Shown here piece by piece: positions 33,622 to 45,700 of a stretch of DNA of 64,000 nucleotides (the stretch's first letter is position 1; the number at the start of each line of letters is the position of its first letter). Made by a program: the position numbers and the translations under genes. The notes under the pieces are model-generated. The model was not told the origin of the DNA and did no database searches. It saw only the letters and a program-made list of their open reading frames with translations. This DNA comes from Nannochloropsis salina CCMP1776 (lineage: Eukaryota > Sar > Eustigmatophyceae > Eustigmatales > Monodopsidaceae): assembly GCA_004565275.1 (NCBI GenBank), contig SDOX01000078.1:32100-96099 (forward strand). The letters run 5' to 3'.

Positions 33622-36001
33622 CGGTTTTCCATGGCGGGAAAATAAGCACAGGCTTGTGTTCAATCAGCAGCTTTCGCCTTTCTGGTACGCAGGTATGCAC
33701 TCAGCATTTGAAAGTTCAAATAAATTGTTTTTATTCGGTGGATAAAGTCTTTGGCACACTGATGATGACGGAAGTTCATGAGATATAATGCCTTACTCGG
33801 CGCGCTATTGTGAATGACGCCGTGGCATACTAGGGAGGTTGACAGGTTGGAAGGTCTTTCACCCATCAAGTAAAGTCAAACCTTTCAGTCTAATTGCTCC
33901 TTGAGAGAGACCTAGGATCAGAACAATATTCTTATTCGTCTACGCGGGAGAAATGTTGTGTGAATTTTTCACCACAATCAATATTCTCCCTGAGAATTTT
34001 CACCAAAGATTCACCCCAAAAGCTCCTACCAAAGACACCGGTCGACGCCAGTCCTGTTGTTTTATAATGATATATCATTTAAAATGATTAGGTGGACGCA
34101 CATCATGATATTTCACTGCGGTGATCTACTGCGAATCGTTATACACCTTCCCTACCACCCGGTGGTGACGACTGTAAAACGGCTGTAACGGTAATCCTGT
34201 GTAACTGCTCTCGACCTCCTATCGCCGATCCTTTCTACCCTTCGTGTCATAATCATGTCATTTCTATACTCGCGTCTAGACAAAGTGAAGCACTATGCCA
34301 GTTTTGAAGTAAGTCGACAAACTTGTCTTCCGCGCGCTGCACAAGAACCGAAAATTATTCCGATCAAAAACATTCATCAAGATTTACCCGAGTTGGTAAG
34401 CCTGATTTTCCATTTGTTTGTTAGGTGGACTGTGCCCTAAAAATGTTTGCAATGCTTCTTTATCTCGATCGAAATTGAATTCTGAAAAATTTATCCGAAA
34501 CCCTTTCCCGGCCTCTCTCTTGAAACATTTCTCGTTACCATCACCTTTGCTTACAGTCCCTATAACCCCGAAAGAAGCTGGCCTTTTTTAATCACTCATG
34601 TAACATCTAAGCAAGGCTCTGCATTACCCGGCAACATACATGCAACATAAATGCGCAGCTTGCTTTGCCGACCAATTGCGGCGCTATTTAGAGATGACTT
34701 TGCTTACATTGTCTCATTTGTCAAAATGTGTTCTTGCAACTCACATAAAGAGGAATACTACAAGAAAATTTCGTTCGCACGCTTTTTCCGTCTTGACTTA
34801 CCCACACCCTTTGCCACGCACTTGAAAAGAGTAAGGAAGGCTGTCATCATTTCAACTTTCTTCCCATTTTGAATAAGCAATGCATCCCAATTCTCTCCAA
34901 ATTCAATCAATCAGTATGAAGTGAATCAAAAAACACGAAGAAATATCCCATGTTTAATGTATTTTATACTACAACGTAGTATCCACCTCATAGATTCCCA
35001 TTTTAATAAGCAATGCATCACAATCCTTTCCAAATTCAATCAATGAGTATGAAGAGATTCAAAAAGCACGAAGAACTATCCCATGTTTAATGTGTTTAAC
35101 TCTTCAACGTAGAATCCACTGGAAAGGAAGATGAAGGAAAAACAGCTTTGTCCTTCTTCCCTACTCCGCCCCCCCTACCTCTCTCACTCCCTTCGCTTTC
35201 TACTGATGCTATTTGGCCATCCGCCCTTTCGAGTCACTTCTGACGTCCCAGAAAATGCCAAGCTTCTCTCCTAAAGAGACGGAATATGAGATGGAAGGGA
35301 TGAGGCGGGAATGAGAAAGACGGGGAGGTGTGGAAGAGCGACGAGTCAACGAGTAATTTCTTCGACCCATGGCCTTAAAAAGAGATTGTGAGCCTCTGCC
35401 GACGACGAAATTATCGCACCATGCAAGAAGTTGATAAGGCACTGATGTTCCAATCACAATTCTCTGAAAAAGGTCGGCCGGGAGAACCCAGGGAGAAGTC
35501 TGAAAGAACCGACGGAAGGCTTTCCTCTTCACATATCGATTCATCCCCATCTTTGTCCCCTCTTTTCTATTTTTCGCCTTCTGCCCGGCCTTACTCCCTC
35601 CCTGCCCTCCTCCCTCCCTTCTTTTCTTCCCACCTGGCCACAGGAATGTCCAATAGAAGACATCGATGCCCATGTAGCTGCTCCGCTTTGCTTTCCTGAA
35701 AACGAAGAAAAGGCAACAATAGGCATGAAGAGGAGAGGATGTGAAAAGAATCACCAAGGAGAAATCAGTACACCCCGGATCTGCACGGACGGATATCAAT
35801 CTTCTTCGAGTTGGGTCCTTCGCATTTTCAAACCAAAGAGAAGGGCAAAAGGAAAAGAAATAAAAAATAGGAAAACAGGGACAGCACAGGATAAGCCCAC
35901 CTTGGGTATAAGTGATGGTCGACGTGATCGAGCTCTGCGAGGAGGTCGATCGTATAGGCCATGTACCACTGGTTGATGGGAACGGCATTGCACTACAAGG
36001 A
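33622..36001. repeat. Segmental duplication, copy 2
   Basis: The counterpart of 30057-31948. It is about 490 bp longer because of extra sequence at about 33900-34250 and an internal 134-bp tandem repeat (34861-34994 and 34995-35119) present once in copy 1. Its right end overlaps the last three exons of the intact membrane-protein gene. Confidence 0.9.
34861..35119. repeat. 134-bp tandem repeat, two copies
   Basis: Both copies begin TTCCCATTTT and contain AATAAGCAATGCATC, AAATTCAATCAAT and ATCCCATGTTTAATGT, with moderate divergence. Copy 1 of the larger duplication has a single equivalent near 30958-31065, so this doubling postdates or is private to copy 2. Confidence 0.75.
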
Positions 36002-38195
36002 AGGAAAAAGAAAGGACAAAGGGGTGGAAAGGATGGTTAGGGTGAGCCAGGGCGGTGGAGAGAGGTACGAGGGGAAAGGAGGGTGCTTGTGGTTAAGGCC
36101 AGGCGTGTCTTCATTTTGGCAGGATGAGGGTGGAGAAGAATCTTGTCGCTGTAAAGTCAAGACAGCCATCTTTTGAACGCTTCTTATCTCAAAGATCTGC
36201 CTCTATTACCGTCTCCTGCATTTCAGTCCCCTATTGTCCTATTCCCCCGCCTTTCCTCCCTCTTGTCCCCCCACGCCCACCTTATAGCGCCCGTCGGGAG
36301 CAGGCGGCTCGGAGGGTTTCCCGTCGTCATGGCCTTTGAAGTTCAACGTCAGGGTGATAAAGAGCCATAGACCCTGCGGACCAAAGAGACGTGCCGAAGG
36401 GAACGAGGTCAGTCCACCCCTGGCGCGAGTTCGCCGCCTCCCAGTATGCAAAGGGTTCATCGGGACAAGTCCCTCCGCCTCAGCGTCTTGAGCCAAAGAG
36501 GACCCGGTTATCATCTGACACCTACCGTGAAGTTGATGTGGAGCAAGACTGGATCGAAAAGGGGGAGGGGGTGGATAGGAGGCAACGTCGGAGTGGGGAG
36601 TGAGGAGACTGGGCGGGTGGGTGTGAAGACGGAAAGAAGGAGAGGGGGAGAAAGGGAAAGGAAAAGATGATAGGCAGGTTAGAACGCACTGTTATTAAGC
36701 CCCCAATATTTGTAGCGGATGGCAAGCTCGATGGTAGGGACCAGCCAAGTGCAGCACTCCACCAACGCCATCTCCCAGGTCTGGGGGGAGGGAGGAAGGG
36801 AGGGAGGGAGGGAGGGAGGGAGGGAGGGAGGGAGGGAGGGAGGGAGGGAGGGAGGGAGGGAGGGAGGGAGGGAGGGAGGGAGGAGGGAGGGTAGAGAGGG
36901 AGGGAAGAAGGGAGGTCGGTCTTACATGCGGGCCAGAGACGACAGGCTTCAGCAAGGTGGACAAACGCCGAGGATGAAGAGGGAGAGGGAGGGAAGGAGG
37001 GAGCGAGGGAGGTAGGGAGGGTACCTGGTGTGAAAAGAAGCGGTGTAGGAGTCCCCACCCCATGATGGCCCGCCAGTAGGCGTGGCAGAAGGCGAAAAGA
37101 ACGCCCTTCCACGTGGGCCCATGGCCGTACCAGGTGAGGAGAAACTGTGCAGAAAGGGCTGATGGGACAGTATGAGGGAGGGAAGCTCGTTGGAGTAGGG
37201 AGGGAGAGGATTCAAAAGGCTTTGTGCGAGGACGGATCGAGCCAGGCCTCGCTTCTCCCGGCCAGGGGAGGGACGAGTCGCCTTCCTTACCCCTTCCCTC
37301 CCTTCCTCCCCTTCCTCTCCTCTTTTTTCCAATTTTTAGGCACTGTATTCATTCCGAGGCTTGAGCTGCGAGGTGGAAGGGAAGGTCAACCTGGCAATAC
37401 ATATTTCTCCAACCCTCCTTTCCCTCCCTCCCTCCCGCCCTTCCTCCCTCCCTCCCGCCCTCCCTCCCTGCATCCCTGCATCCCTGCATCCCTGCATCCC
37501 TCCCCACTTACAGGCTGCCAACAGCAGGAACATGGGAAAGTTAAGGAGCCAGTTGAAGGTGTCCACGTAAGGGAAGAGGCTCAAAAGGTAGGAAGGCGTC
37601 CCAGTGGAGCGGATATCCTCGTCGAAGGCGTCGGTCTCCTGGGACGAAGAGGAGAGAAGAAAGGGCCGCGTCGCGGGTAAATAAAACTTAAATGGTCAGT
37701 GTCGAGGACAAAAGAGCATGACACGCGTCTTCACAGGCATCGGAAGCAGGAATGCTACCCGGAGGAGAGACCAAGAGGACGATTCCACTCCTGGCGGCCC
37801 ATCCCCCCACTGACGCCTCTCCCAATGCTCCCAGCGGCCTAAACATCTGCATTCCCACACCCAGCAAAAGATATTGAATGCCCTACCTTGCCTTGTACCA
37901 TGAAGGAGGTGCTTTTTCCCTCTTTTCCGGGCTCCACTCCTCTGTCCTGGTCCACCTCCTCCCCTCTTCCCCCTGGACTCCTTCCATATCCAGCCCCCGT
38001 TACCCTTCTTTCCCCATGCCCTTTTCTATTCAATCCATGTGTTTCCTCGCCCAACCCCAAGTGCTGCGGATGCAGACGACGTTTTTCCTCCTGTCGCTTT
38101 CTCTCGGCTGTGGCAGCTGAGTGGGAGCGCAGAAGGGGGCCAGCAGGAGAGGATGCAGCGGCCTCGCTTTTATGAGATTTCTTAACGTAGCACAT
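35411..38195 (-). CDS. His-box multi-pass membrane protein, desaturase-like, complete; family not certain
   Basis: Nine exons close in phase to 300 residues: 38195-38004, 37638-37512, 37158-37025, 36780-36690, 36548-36526, 36373-36281, 35992-35901, 35695-35634 and 35499-35411. After a 64-residue basic N-terminus come hydrophobic segments (DTFNWLLNFPMFLLLAA, WKGVLFAFCHAYW, LALV-type and ILLHINFTGLWLFITLTLNF). Histidine clusters are HRFFSH (HxxxxH), HDDGKP and LDHVDHH (HxxHH). Spacing and membrane context resemble the di-iron His boxes of fatty-acid desaturases and hydroxylases, but the classical second box HxxHH in mid-chain is absent. The assignment is therefore tentative and an unknown family is possible. 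Introns on the minus strand carry long GGGA arrays as seen on the plus strand. The last three exons are also present in a duplicate at 31356-31940. Confidence 0.6.
36781..36914. repeat. Long GGGA array (intron)
   Basis: About 110 bp of almost pure GGGA repeats lie directly beside the acceptor of the exon 36780-36690. In the sense direction of that gene this is a CCCT polypyrimidine tract ending at the acceptor. Confidence 0.9.
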
Positions 38196-39742
38196 TCCTT
38201 TGTGAAACGATGGGAATAAACGTTATGGTCCTATCTCCCCTGAAATAGACCCGATTGGGTGTATGTCGAGCTGTAGCCGACCGATGTTTCTCGCAGCCAC
38301 TTCGATCTAAAGTTAATTTGTGGGAGAGATAGGGAAGTTCAGTTGCATGGACAGGAACGGTGGAATGGTGCAGCAATGACGATTATATGGCAAGCCTGAC
38401 TCAATGGAGTTGTTGGGTAAGGAAATAATAATCAAGCGGACTGCCTGTAAGGTCAGAGAAAGCCCGAGCGTGGGCACGCGCGCGTCCTCTTTGTGCCAAG
38501 ACATGGAAAGCTCGGTAGCCGATCAAATCAAAGCCATCAAGATCGTATCCGTCTACCAATGTCACCGGAAAACACCTGTTAGGGACTCATAAAAACATGC
38601 TTTCGGTCTCAAAGTACCCGCAGACAGTCCCTTCGACCATCGATGGCTTCCGCGTCGACATGGTCTTGGCGAGGTTGTCGCTTTTCGCTGCCCATTATTT
38701 CAACGGGATGTAGGCGCAGATATCTTACCTGACAACACGCCAGACGCACAAGCCGTGGCCTCCCCGGATACGAATAACTCTGATCTTTGACCTTTGCTAA
38801 TCTCACGGCACGAGCTCATGCGCAAGCACCAGGATGCGTACTGCGTATTTTTCCTGCCAAGCAGGCGGCGCCTCACCAAAAAATGGCTTTCCACGGGATT
38901 TTTTTGGGTTCCATTTCGCTCGTCTCGCCGCGTCGCTCGATTTTGCCGTGCGAGTTCTAGCTACATTCACCGACATGTTTTATACGTTGGAAAATATTCG
39001 CGCGCATCCCTCATAAAAAATGTTGCAGTCCGGTAAAGCAGTCATCTTCGGTGCAGAGAAGTAGAGGACCATCGGTGTACAAGGAAAAAAGGTCATATTA
39101 GGGTATTGCTACAGTTAAATAGGTCACAAAACCTTGCCAGCCCAATAGCCAGCAGCTACGACTCGTAGTGAAAACGCCCGCTCGAGCAGGACAAGATACA
39201 TATATATGTATATGAGTTCACAGGTACATCATTGTAAGAAGAAGTAAATCCACTTTTACATCAAATGGAGGAGACTTCGACAAAGTTGAGGACAAGCAAG
39301 CCTGAAAAGGGGGAAAAATGATCTTTTCCCCTGAAAAAAAGAGGGAAAGCCATTGAGAAATTTTGCGTAAAGTAAGAAGCAACGAAAACGGCCATCCCAG
39401 AGCGGCTAATTTCACACCTCATATGTATACGCTTATCGAACCCTCTTCTTTTAGCTTCAAAATCGGCCCTGATAAGCCCCCCATTTATTCGTCATGATGT
39501 CTCCACTATCCTATTATCTATATCCTTTTCCCATCACCCAGCATATTCGAGCCTATTCACTCCTCCTACAAGCGATTTAAGTGGCGTGACAGGCACTCAA
39601 GTGAAATTTTCTGTGTCCCTATCCCCCTTTCTCTTTGGTGATTCACATGCAAAATAACGCTAGTGATACACTCAACAAGCGGCTGTTCGACCGAAGCATA
39701 CTGCTAGCATATAAAATTCCTTCTTTCCTTGAATTGTCCGCC
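38196..39742. other. Intergenic, no gene supported
   Basis: About 1.5 kb lies between the start of the membrane-protein gene and the stop of the acetyl-CoA synthetase gene. Frames of 60-80 codons are open on both strands without motifs. A (TA/TG)-rich string ATACATATATATGTATAT lies near 39196-39213. Confidence 0.4.
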
Positions 39743-42700
39743 TTACACGTGATTTGCGATCAGTTCCTTAATAACCTCCGGGTCGGCCAAGGTGCTCGTA
39801 TCACCCAAATCCTAAGGAAGAGGGAGTTAAGCAAAACGAAACAGGGAGAGAGGTCGTAAGGGGGGGAAATGAAGGTAGAATCGTGCGTAAACGCGTCATC
39901 CTTGGACACCAGCCGTGACGGAACCAACCCTCCTTCCCCCCCACTTTCAAACCTCGACGTTGATAGCTTTACCACCCGCTGCAACCTTTCGGAGGATGCG
40001 CCGCATTACCTTAAGCGGAGAAGGGTTAGCGGGAACGAAGGGAAAGGGAGGAAGAGGGGGCGGTGGGGAGGAAGAGGAGGAACAGAGAAGGGGAGTGAGA
40101 ATGCAAGGGGGGGAAGTGACGCTCCTGGAGAGACCTCAATATGTCAGATGAGAAGGTATGCGACAGCACCTGAGCAACATTAGCCTGACGTGCCTCTATA
40201 TATGTCGACAGACGTGCTCGGGAAGACTGATGGACAACCCTCCCCCCCCCCTTCTCGTACTCTCTTTCTCTCTCTCACCTTCCCTGAACGTGTTTTAGGC
40301 AGGTTTGGGGCCCATTGGATGAAGTCGGGCGCTGCGAAGGCGCCAAGTTGGCTCCGAACCTAGGCAGAGAAGGGAGAGAGAGGAGGATGATTGACGCAGG
40401 TACACCACGAATCAGAGGGTGTGGACAGGGGCGAAAGAAGAGGGAGGCATGAAACAGACTACCCAAAGAGATATTTGGACTGGAAAGCATCCTGTATCGA
40501 GCGGGATACGGGGCGAGAGGGGGGGAAAAACGTCCGGCGGGGAAGAAAAACGGCGCGAGTTGGGGAGGAAGTACCGAAACTTTCAGCTGTTTCTCCAGGT
40601 CTGGGCTGGGCGCTTGGCCGGCTTTGAGGGTCACATAGCAGTAGAGACAGTTCCCTTTCACGTCGTGGGGGATGCCCACGACGGCCGCTTCGGCCACATT
40701 TGGATGCTGGGCCTGCGTGGGAGGGAGCAGGAGGATGGGAAGGGAGAGGGGGAGGGAGGGAGGAGGGAAGGGAGGCAGCGCATGAATGCACGTCAGAGAC
40801 GATTGGTCTCAGCACAGCGAACGACAAGCGAGGATCAAGGGAGGGAGGGAGAGAGGGAGAGAGAAAGATAGGGAGAAATGAAGGGAGGAATGCACGGACC
40901 AGGGCAGCCTCCACCTCGGCCGTTCCCAAGTTGTGGCCTGAGACGATGACCACGTCGTCCGCCCGACCCGTGATCCAGTAGTAGCCGTCTGAGTCGCGCC
41001 TAAAGGGAGGGGCATGAGCACAGCTACGATCGTCGACCTGCCCGCGCTCCCTCCTTCCCTCCCTCCTTCCCTCCCTCCCGCCCTCTACCTCGCGTTGTCG
41101 CCCGTCAGGTAATAGCCGTCGAAGGAGAAGTAGGTCTGCTCCATGCGTTCGTGGTCTCCGTATATAGATCGTAAGGTGCTGGGCCAGGGTGATTTGATGG
41201 CGAGCAGGCCCTCGGTCGGACCCTCTAGTTCCTGGAAAGGGAGGAGGAAGGAAGGACAGCAGGGAGGGGAGGGGTTCAACCTTGTCTATCCGCCCCGTCA
41301 CCTAGAAGCCTCACGCTCCTAGAAACTGCACGCGGGAGCCTGGTACCGACACTTACCTTGCCGTCTTGGGAGAGAAGGACGGGCTCAATACCCAGAAATG
41401 GTAAAGAGGCGCTCCCCGGCTTCTGACCCCAGCCTTTAATGGGAAGCGGGGCGATGGCAATGGCACCTAAGGGCACAGATGGGGGCCGGCAGAGGAACGC
41501 AAGAGGATGCGGTAAGCCTCGCTTCGAATGCTTGTATGTCCTTTCTTACCCTACCCTATCTTAAGTTACTACGCCCACTCCTGACAATCATGGTGCATGC
41601 CATCCTCGACGTCGCTCGCCGTGGTCGACATCTCCCGAGACACGGATGTGCACCGCCTTGACCCGGTTAGGGTTGGGGTTAGGGTTAAAATTAGGGTTCG
41701 GGTTAGGGGTAGGGTTAGGACGCTTACCTGTCTCCGTCTGCCACCAGGTATCCACGATCGGGCACCGTCCCCCGCCTACCACCTGCTCCCGCGGAGACAA
41801 TCAGAAGGACAGTGCACCCATTAGTCTCCTCGTCAGAGGTGCTGGGTACATCTCGGAGAGTCTACGTCGGTGCTGCTAGCTTTTGAGACTACTGTGACTG
41901 AGAAGTTCCCTGCCCCCCTCGTCACCATCCAGTCCATTCACAGCACGCACCATGATCTTCTTTTCTCAATTACGCACCAGGATCCATCGATGGCATGGGA
42001 CCGAATTTCTCGAACTACTGACACGAGCGCGCCTTAATCGACCCCACATAGCCGTGATGAATTCTAGACCCAACACAAACGCCCACCCCGGAAATCTGCC
42101 CACAGAACTCCAATACGCAAAACCGTCCCCCCTGCCCCAAACTCCTCACCTCGTGGTACCACTTCCAGGCCTCAGGGTTGATGGGCTCTCCCACCGAGCC
42201 CAAGACTTTGAGGCTGCTCCGCGCGTACTTTGTCACGTGCTCGTCCCCCTCTCGCATCAGGGAGCGGATCGCGGTGGGCGCTGTGTAGAGATGGGTGATG
42301 CCGTACTTGTCGACCATGTGCCAGAGCCGGCCCACTGCAGAGACACAAAGGCGGAAAGGCAGGAAGGAGGGTGAGAAAGAGGGAGGAGAAGAAGAAGGCT
42401 TCGGGCGGTTGGAAGGATCGACATGGTACCTCCCCAGACCCTTCCCGAGGGACAAATGAAAGGCGACCCGGCAGAGACAAAGAGAGCAGAAGGCAGCTAT
42501 TTCCCCCTTTCTGATTTCAAGATACCCTCCCCCGCCTCCTCCCTCCCGTCATTGCCGCACCGTCGGGGTAACTGGGCACGCCTTCGAAGACCACCTGGGA
42601 GGCCCCGTTTAAGAGGGGGCCGTACGTGACGTAGCTATGCCCGGTGATCCAGCCGCCTGAGACACGACAAGGGAAGGTGTAGTTAGGACCGTGCGTGTGG

Positions 42701-45700
42701 TAAGGGGGGGGTGAATTATTGGCTAAAGTGCACCTCGAATGTTTGAAAGCGACGGGGCTTTGCCTAGCACTTCCCTCTCAGGTCCTGCATGCATGCATGG
42801 GTAAGGGATGCATCCCTACACACAGCCACTCAGCAGGCACCAGCTGAAACAAGATTTAAGACTTACAGTCGGCTGTGCAAAGGAAAATGTCGTTTTTCTC
42901 AGGGCGGACGTTGAACACGTGGCGAAAGGTGGTCGCCGCCTGGATCATGTAGCCCCCGGTCGTGTGCAGAACCCCTAGAAGGTTAAAGGCCAGGGAATAG
43001 GAATGGAGCGAGGGGTTAGGAATGGAGCGAGGGGCAAAGGGGTGTAGAAAAGGAGGGAAAAGAGGAAGAGGCGGGACAATGGCGCAGGAAAAAAGAGCAT
43101 GTGGGAACGCTCCTCCGGCGAAAATCTTGCCGTTCAACAGCCAATATACATGGAGCCTTGGGCCCTTCAACGCCCAAAAGATGGCTGTCTTTTGAAGTGT
43201 GTCATTTATCGCTGTTTACGCAACATTTCCAACCGTACCTTTGGGCTTGCCAGTGCTCCCGCTTGTGTAGAGGATGAACAGCGGGTGCTCGGACGGGACC
43301 CACTCCACGGGGCAAGCGGAGGATGCCTTTGCCGTCGCCTCGTGCCACCAGACTGGGGAAAAGGAGGGGGGGGGAGGAGGACAGAAAGTGAGGGGAGGCT
43401 GATGATCTGCGCATGTGCCCTAGATGTAGGACCCTCATAGCAAAATTGAAGTATATTGAGCGCCCAAAAATGATAACAACACGTGGACAGACGAGACGAT
43501 AAGGTGTGAAACACGAGATGTAAACTCCACTTGCGGTCTATACCATCACGACCCGGCGTCAGGTGAACCCCCGCCACGTCCCCCCCCAGCCGCTCCAGGA
43601 CTAAGGTGTGTTGAATGATGTGGCCCCGCTCCTGTGCGGCAGAAGGGAGGGGGAAAGCTCCCGATGGTGAATGCGAGGACGATTGGCATCGCCCACAAAC
43701 TCAGCCCGAACACTCCTAGATTCCAATTTCCGCGGCGTGCTCTCCTTTGCCTCTTGACCCTCGCTCCATTCCATCTTCGCCCCTTCCCTTCAACACCTGG
43801 TCAATTGTCCCACCCTCCTTCCATCCTTCTCTGCCTGTCTCCCATCCTCCTTCCCTTCTTCCCTATCTGTCTTCCATCCTCCTTCCCTCCTTCCCTCATT
43901 CCCTGTCTGTCTCCCACCCTCCCTCCCTCCTTCCCTGTCTGTCTCCCTCCCTTCCCCTGGTTCTCCCTCCTCACATTGCAGAGCTGGATGGCGGCGTCGA
44001 CAGTATGGAAGAGTGGAATGAGCTTGGAGCCGCGAAAAACACCATCACAGGCGATCACGGCCTGGAAAAGAACGCCAGAAAGGGAGGGAGGGAGGGAGGG
44101 AGGGAGGGAGGGAGGACGGATATGGCAGAGGACGGAGTTTGGGGATTGGGATCAATGAGAACGAGACTCGTTTAGACAAGGGACGTGAGACCTTTTCCGA
44201 GAAAACATCATGACCCGAGCCAACTCGAACGAAAAGGGGGAAAGAGGGGAGGGAAGTAGGGAGGCGGAGAGGTAGGGAGGCGGGGAGGGAGGGGGGGGGG
44301 TCGAACGAGAAGGAGGAAACAGGGGAAGGAGAAAGGGAGGGCGGCACCTTGCACCCTGCATCGCAGAGACGGTCAGCAAGCGCCTCTTTGGAGAAGCCAG
44401 CGAAGACAACTGTGTGAACAGCGCCGATTCTGGGGACGAAGAGAGGAGAAGAGGGAGGAAGGCAGGAGGGTGGGAATCAGGGAGGTAGGGATGGCCGGCG
44501 TGTGGCCTAAGGATAGGACGCTTCGCAGTTGATTCAAAATGCAAAGAGAGACGTAGAAGGAGAGAGAAAGAGACCATGGGGGACTGGATGGCAGGGTTGG
44601 AAGGAGGGAGGGAGGAAGGGAAGGAGGAAGGGAAGGAGGAAGGGAAGGAGGAAGGGAAGGAGGAAGTGGCGGGGGAAGGGGGCTACCTGGCACAGGCAAG
44701 CATAGCCAAGGGCAGCTCGGCCACCATGGGCAGAAAGAGCCCCACCGTGTCCCCTCTCTTGACGCCCATGGACTGAGGGAGGGGTGGAGGAAAGGGGGGG
44801 AAGGGTCATTGTGGGGCAGGGGGTACGCAGGTCGGGCGCGGGAGGGGCAGGGAATGGCCTGGGAAACCGAGGAAGTGGGAAAGAGAGAGGTTAATGAGGA
44901 TACCTTCAGCACGTTCGCTATGCGCGAGACCTCCTCCAGGGCCTCTCTGTACGTGTATTGGTCCTTCAAACCCCCCGGGCCAGATTCCCTTATTGGCTCC
45001 AGGTCGTTCCTTTCTGTGTAGAAGGCGATGCTGGGGAGGGAGGGGAGGGGAGGGACGAAAGGAGGGAAGGAAGAGAGGAGGGAGGGAGAGGGGGAAAGAG
45101 CACCGTTCGTTTGATTGGAACCCCACGAGTGCTTCGTTTGTTACGAGAAAGACGCGAGAGTGGGAGGGGAAGGGAGGTAGAGAGGGACGCAGGATGGATT
45201 GTGGTCGAGGGAAGTGGAAAATATAAGGAAGAGAAGAGAGAAGAGGAGAAAAACCAATGGCAGGCAACTCAGCAGCAAGAAAAAAGAAAGGAGGGGGAGG
45301 GATGACGGGAGGAAGGGACAAAAGGAGGGAGGGAGGGGAGGGCACGCACCGGTCTCCCAGGCCGGCAGCGACGTGCCTGTCCAGCGCGTTGTAAGCGATG
45401 TTGGTCTCTCCACCGTGGAAGAAACGGACATGGATCGGTCCCGCAGACCGATTGAAGTTATAGGAGACTGAGGGAAGGGGGGAGAGGGGAGGGAGAGAGG
45501 GAGGGAGGGACGTTAGTGTTCTCGGGTCCCGCTCCTCCACCCTGCATCACCTCTTTGCCGTCCAGCTTCCCACGAGCACATCCTCCTCCCTTCTCCCTTC
45601 TTATCCGTTCTCTTCCTTCCTATCTTCAGTTCGCCCTTTACCATGTTCCCCTCCTCCAGAAATGTCCCTTCTCCCTGTTGCCTCCCTCCCTCTATTAATC

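Noticed and set aside
37468-37501. GCATCCCT tandem units (four copies)
   Set aside because: A small variant of the surrounding CCCT intron array; no separate meaning is evident.
42776-42815. GCATGCATGCATGG-type palindrome as a regulatory site
   Set aside because: It is short and inside an acetyl-CoA synthetase intron, so chance is likely.
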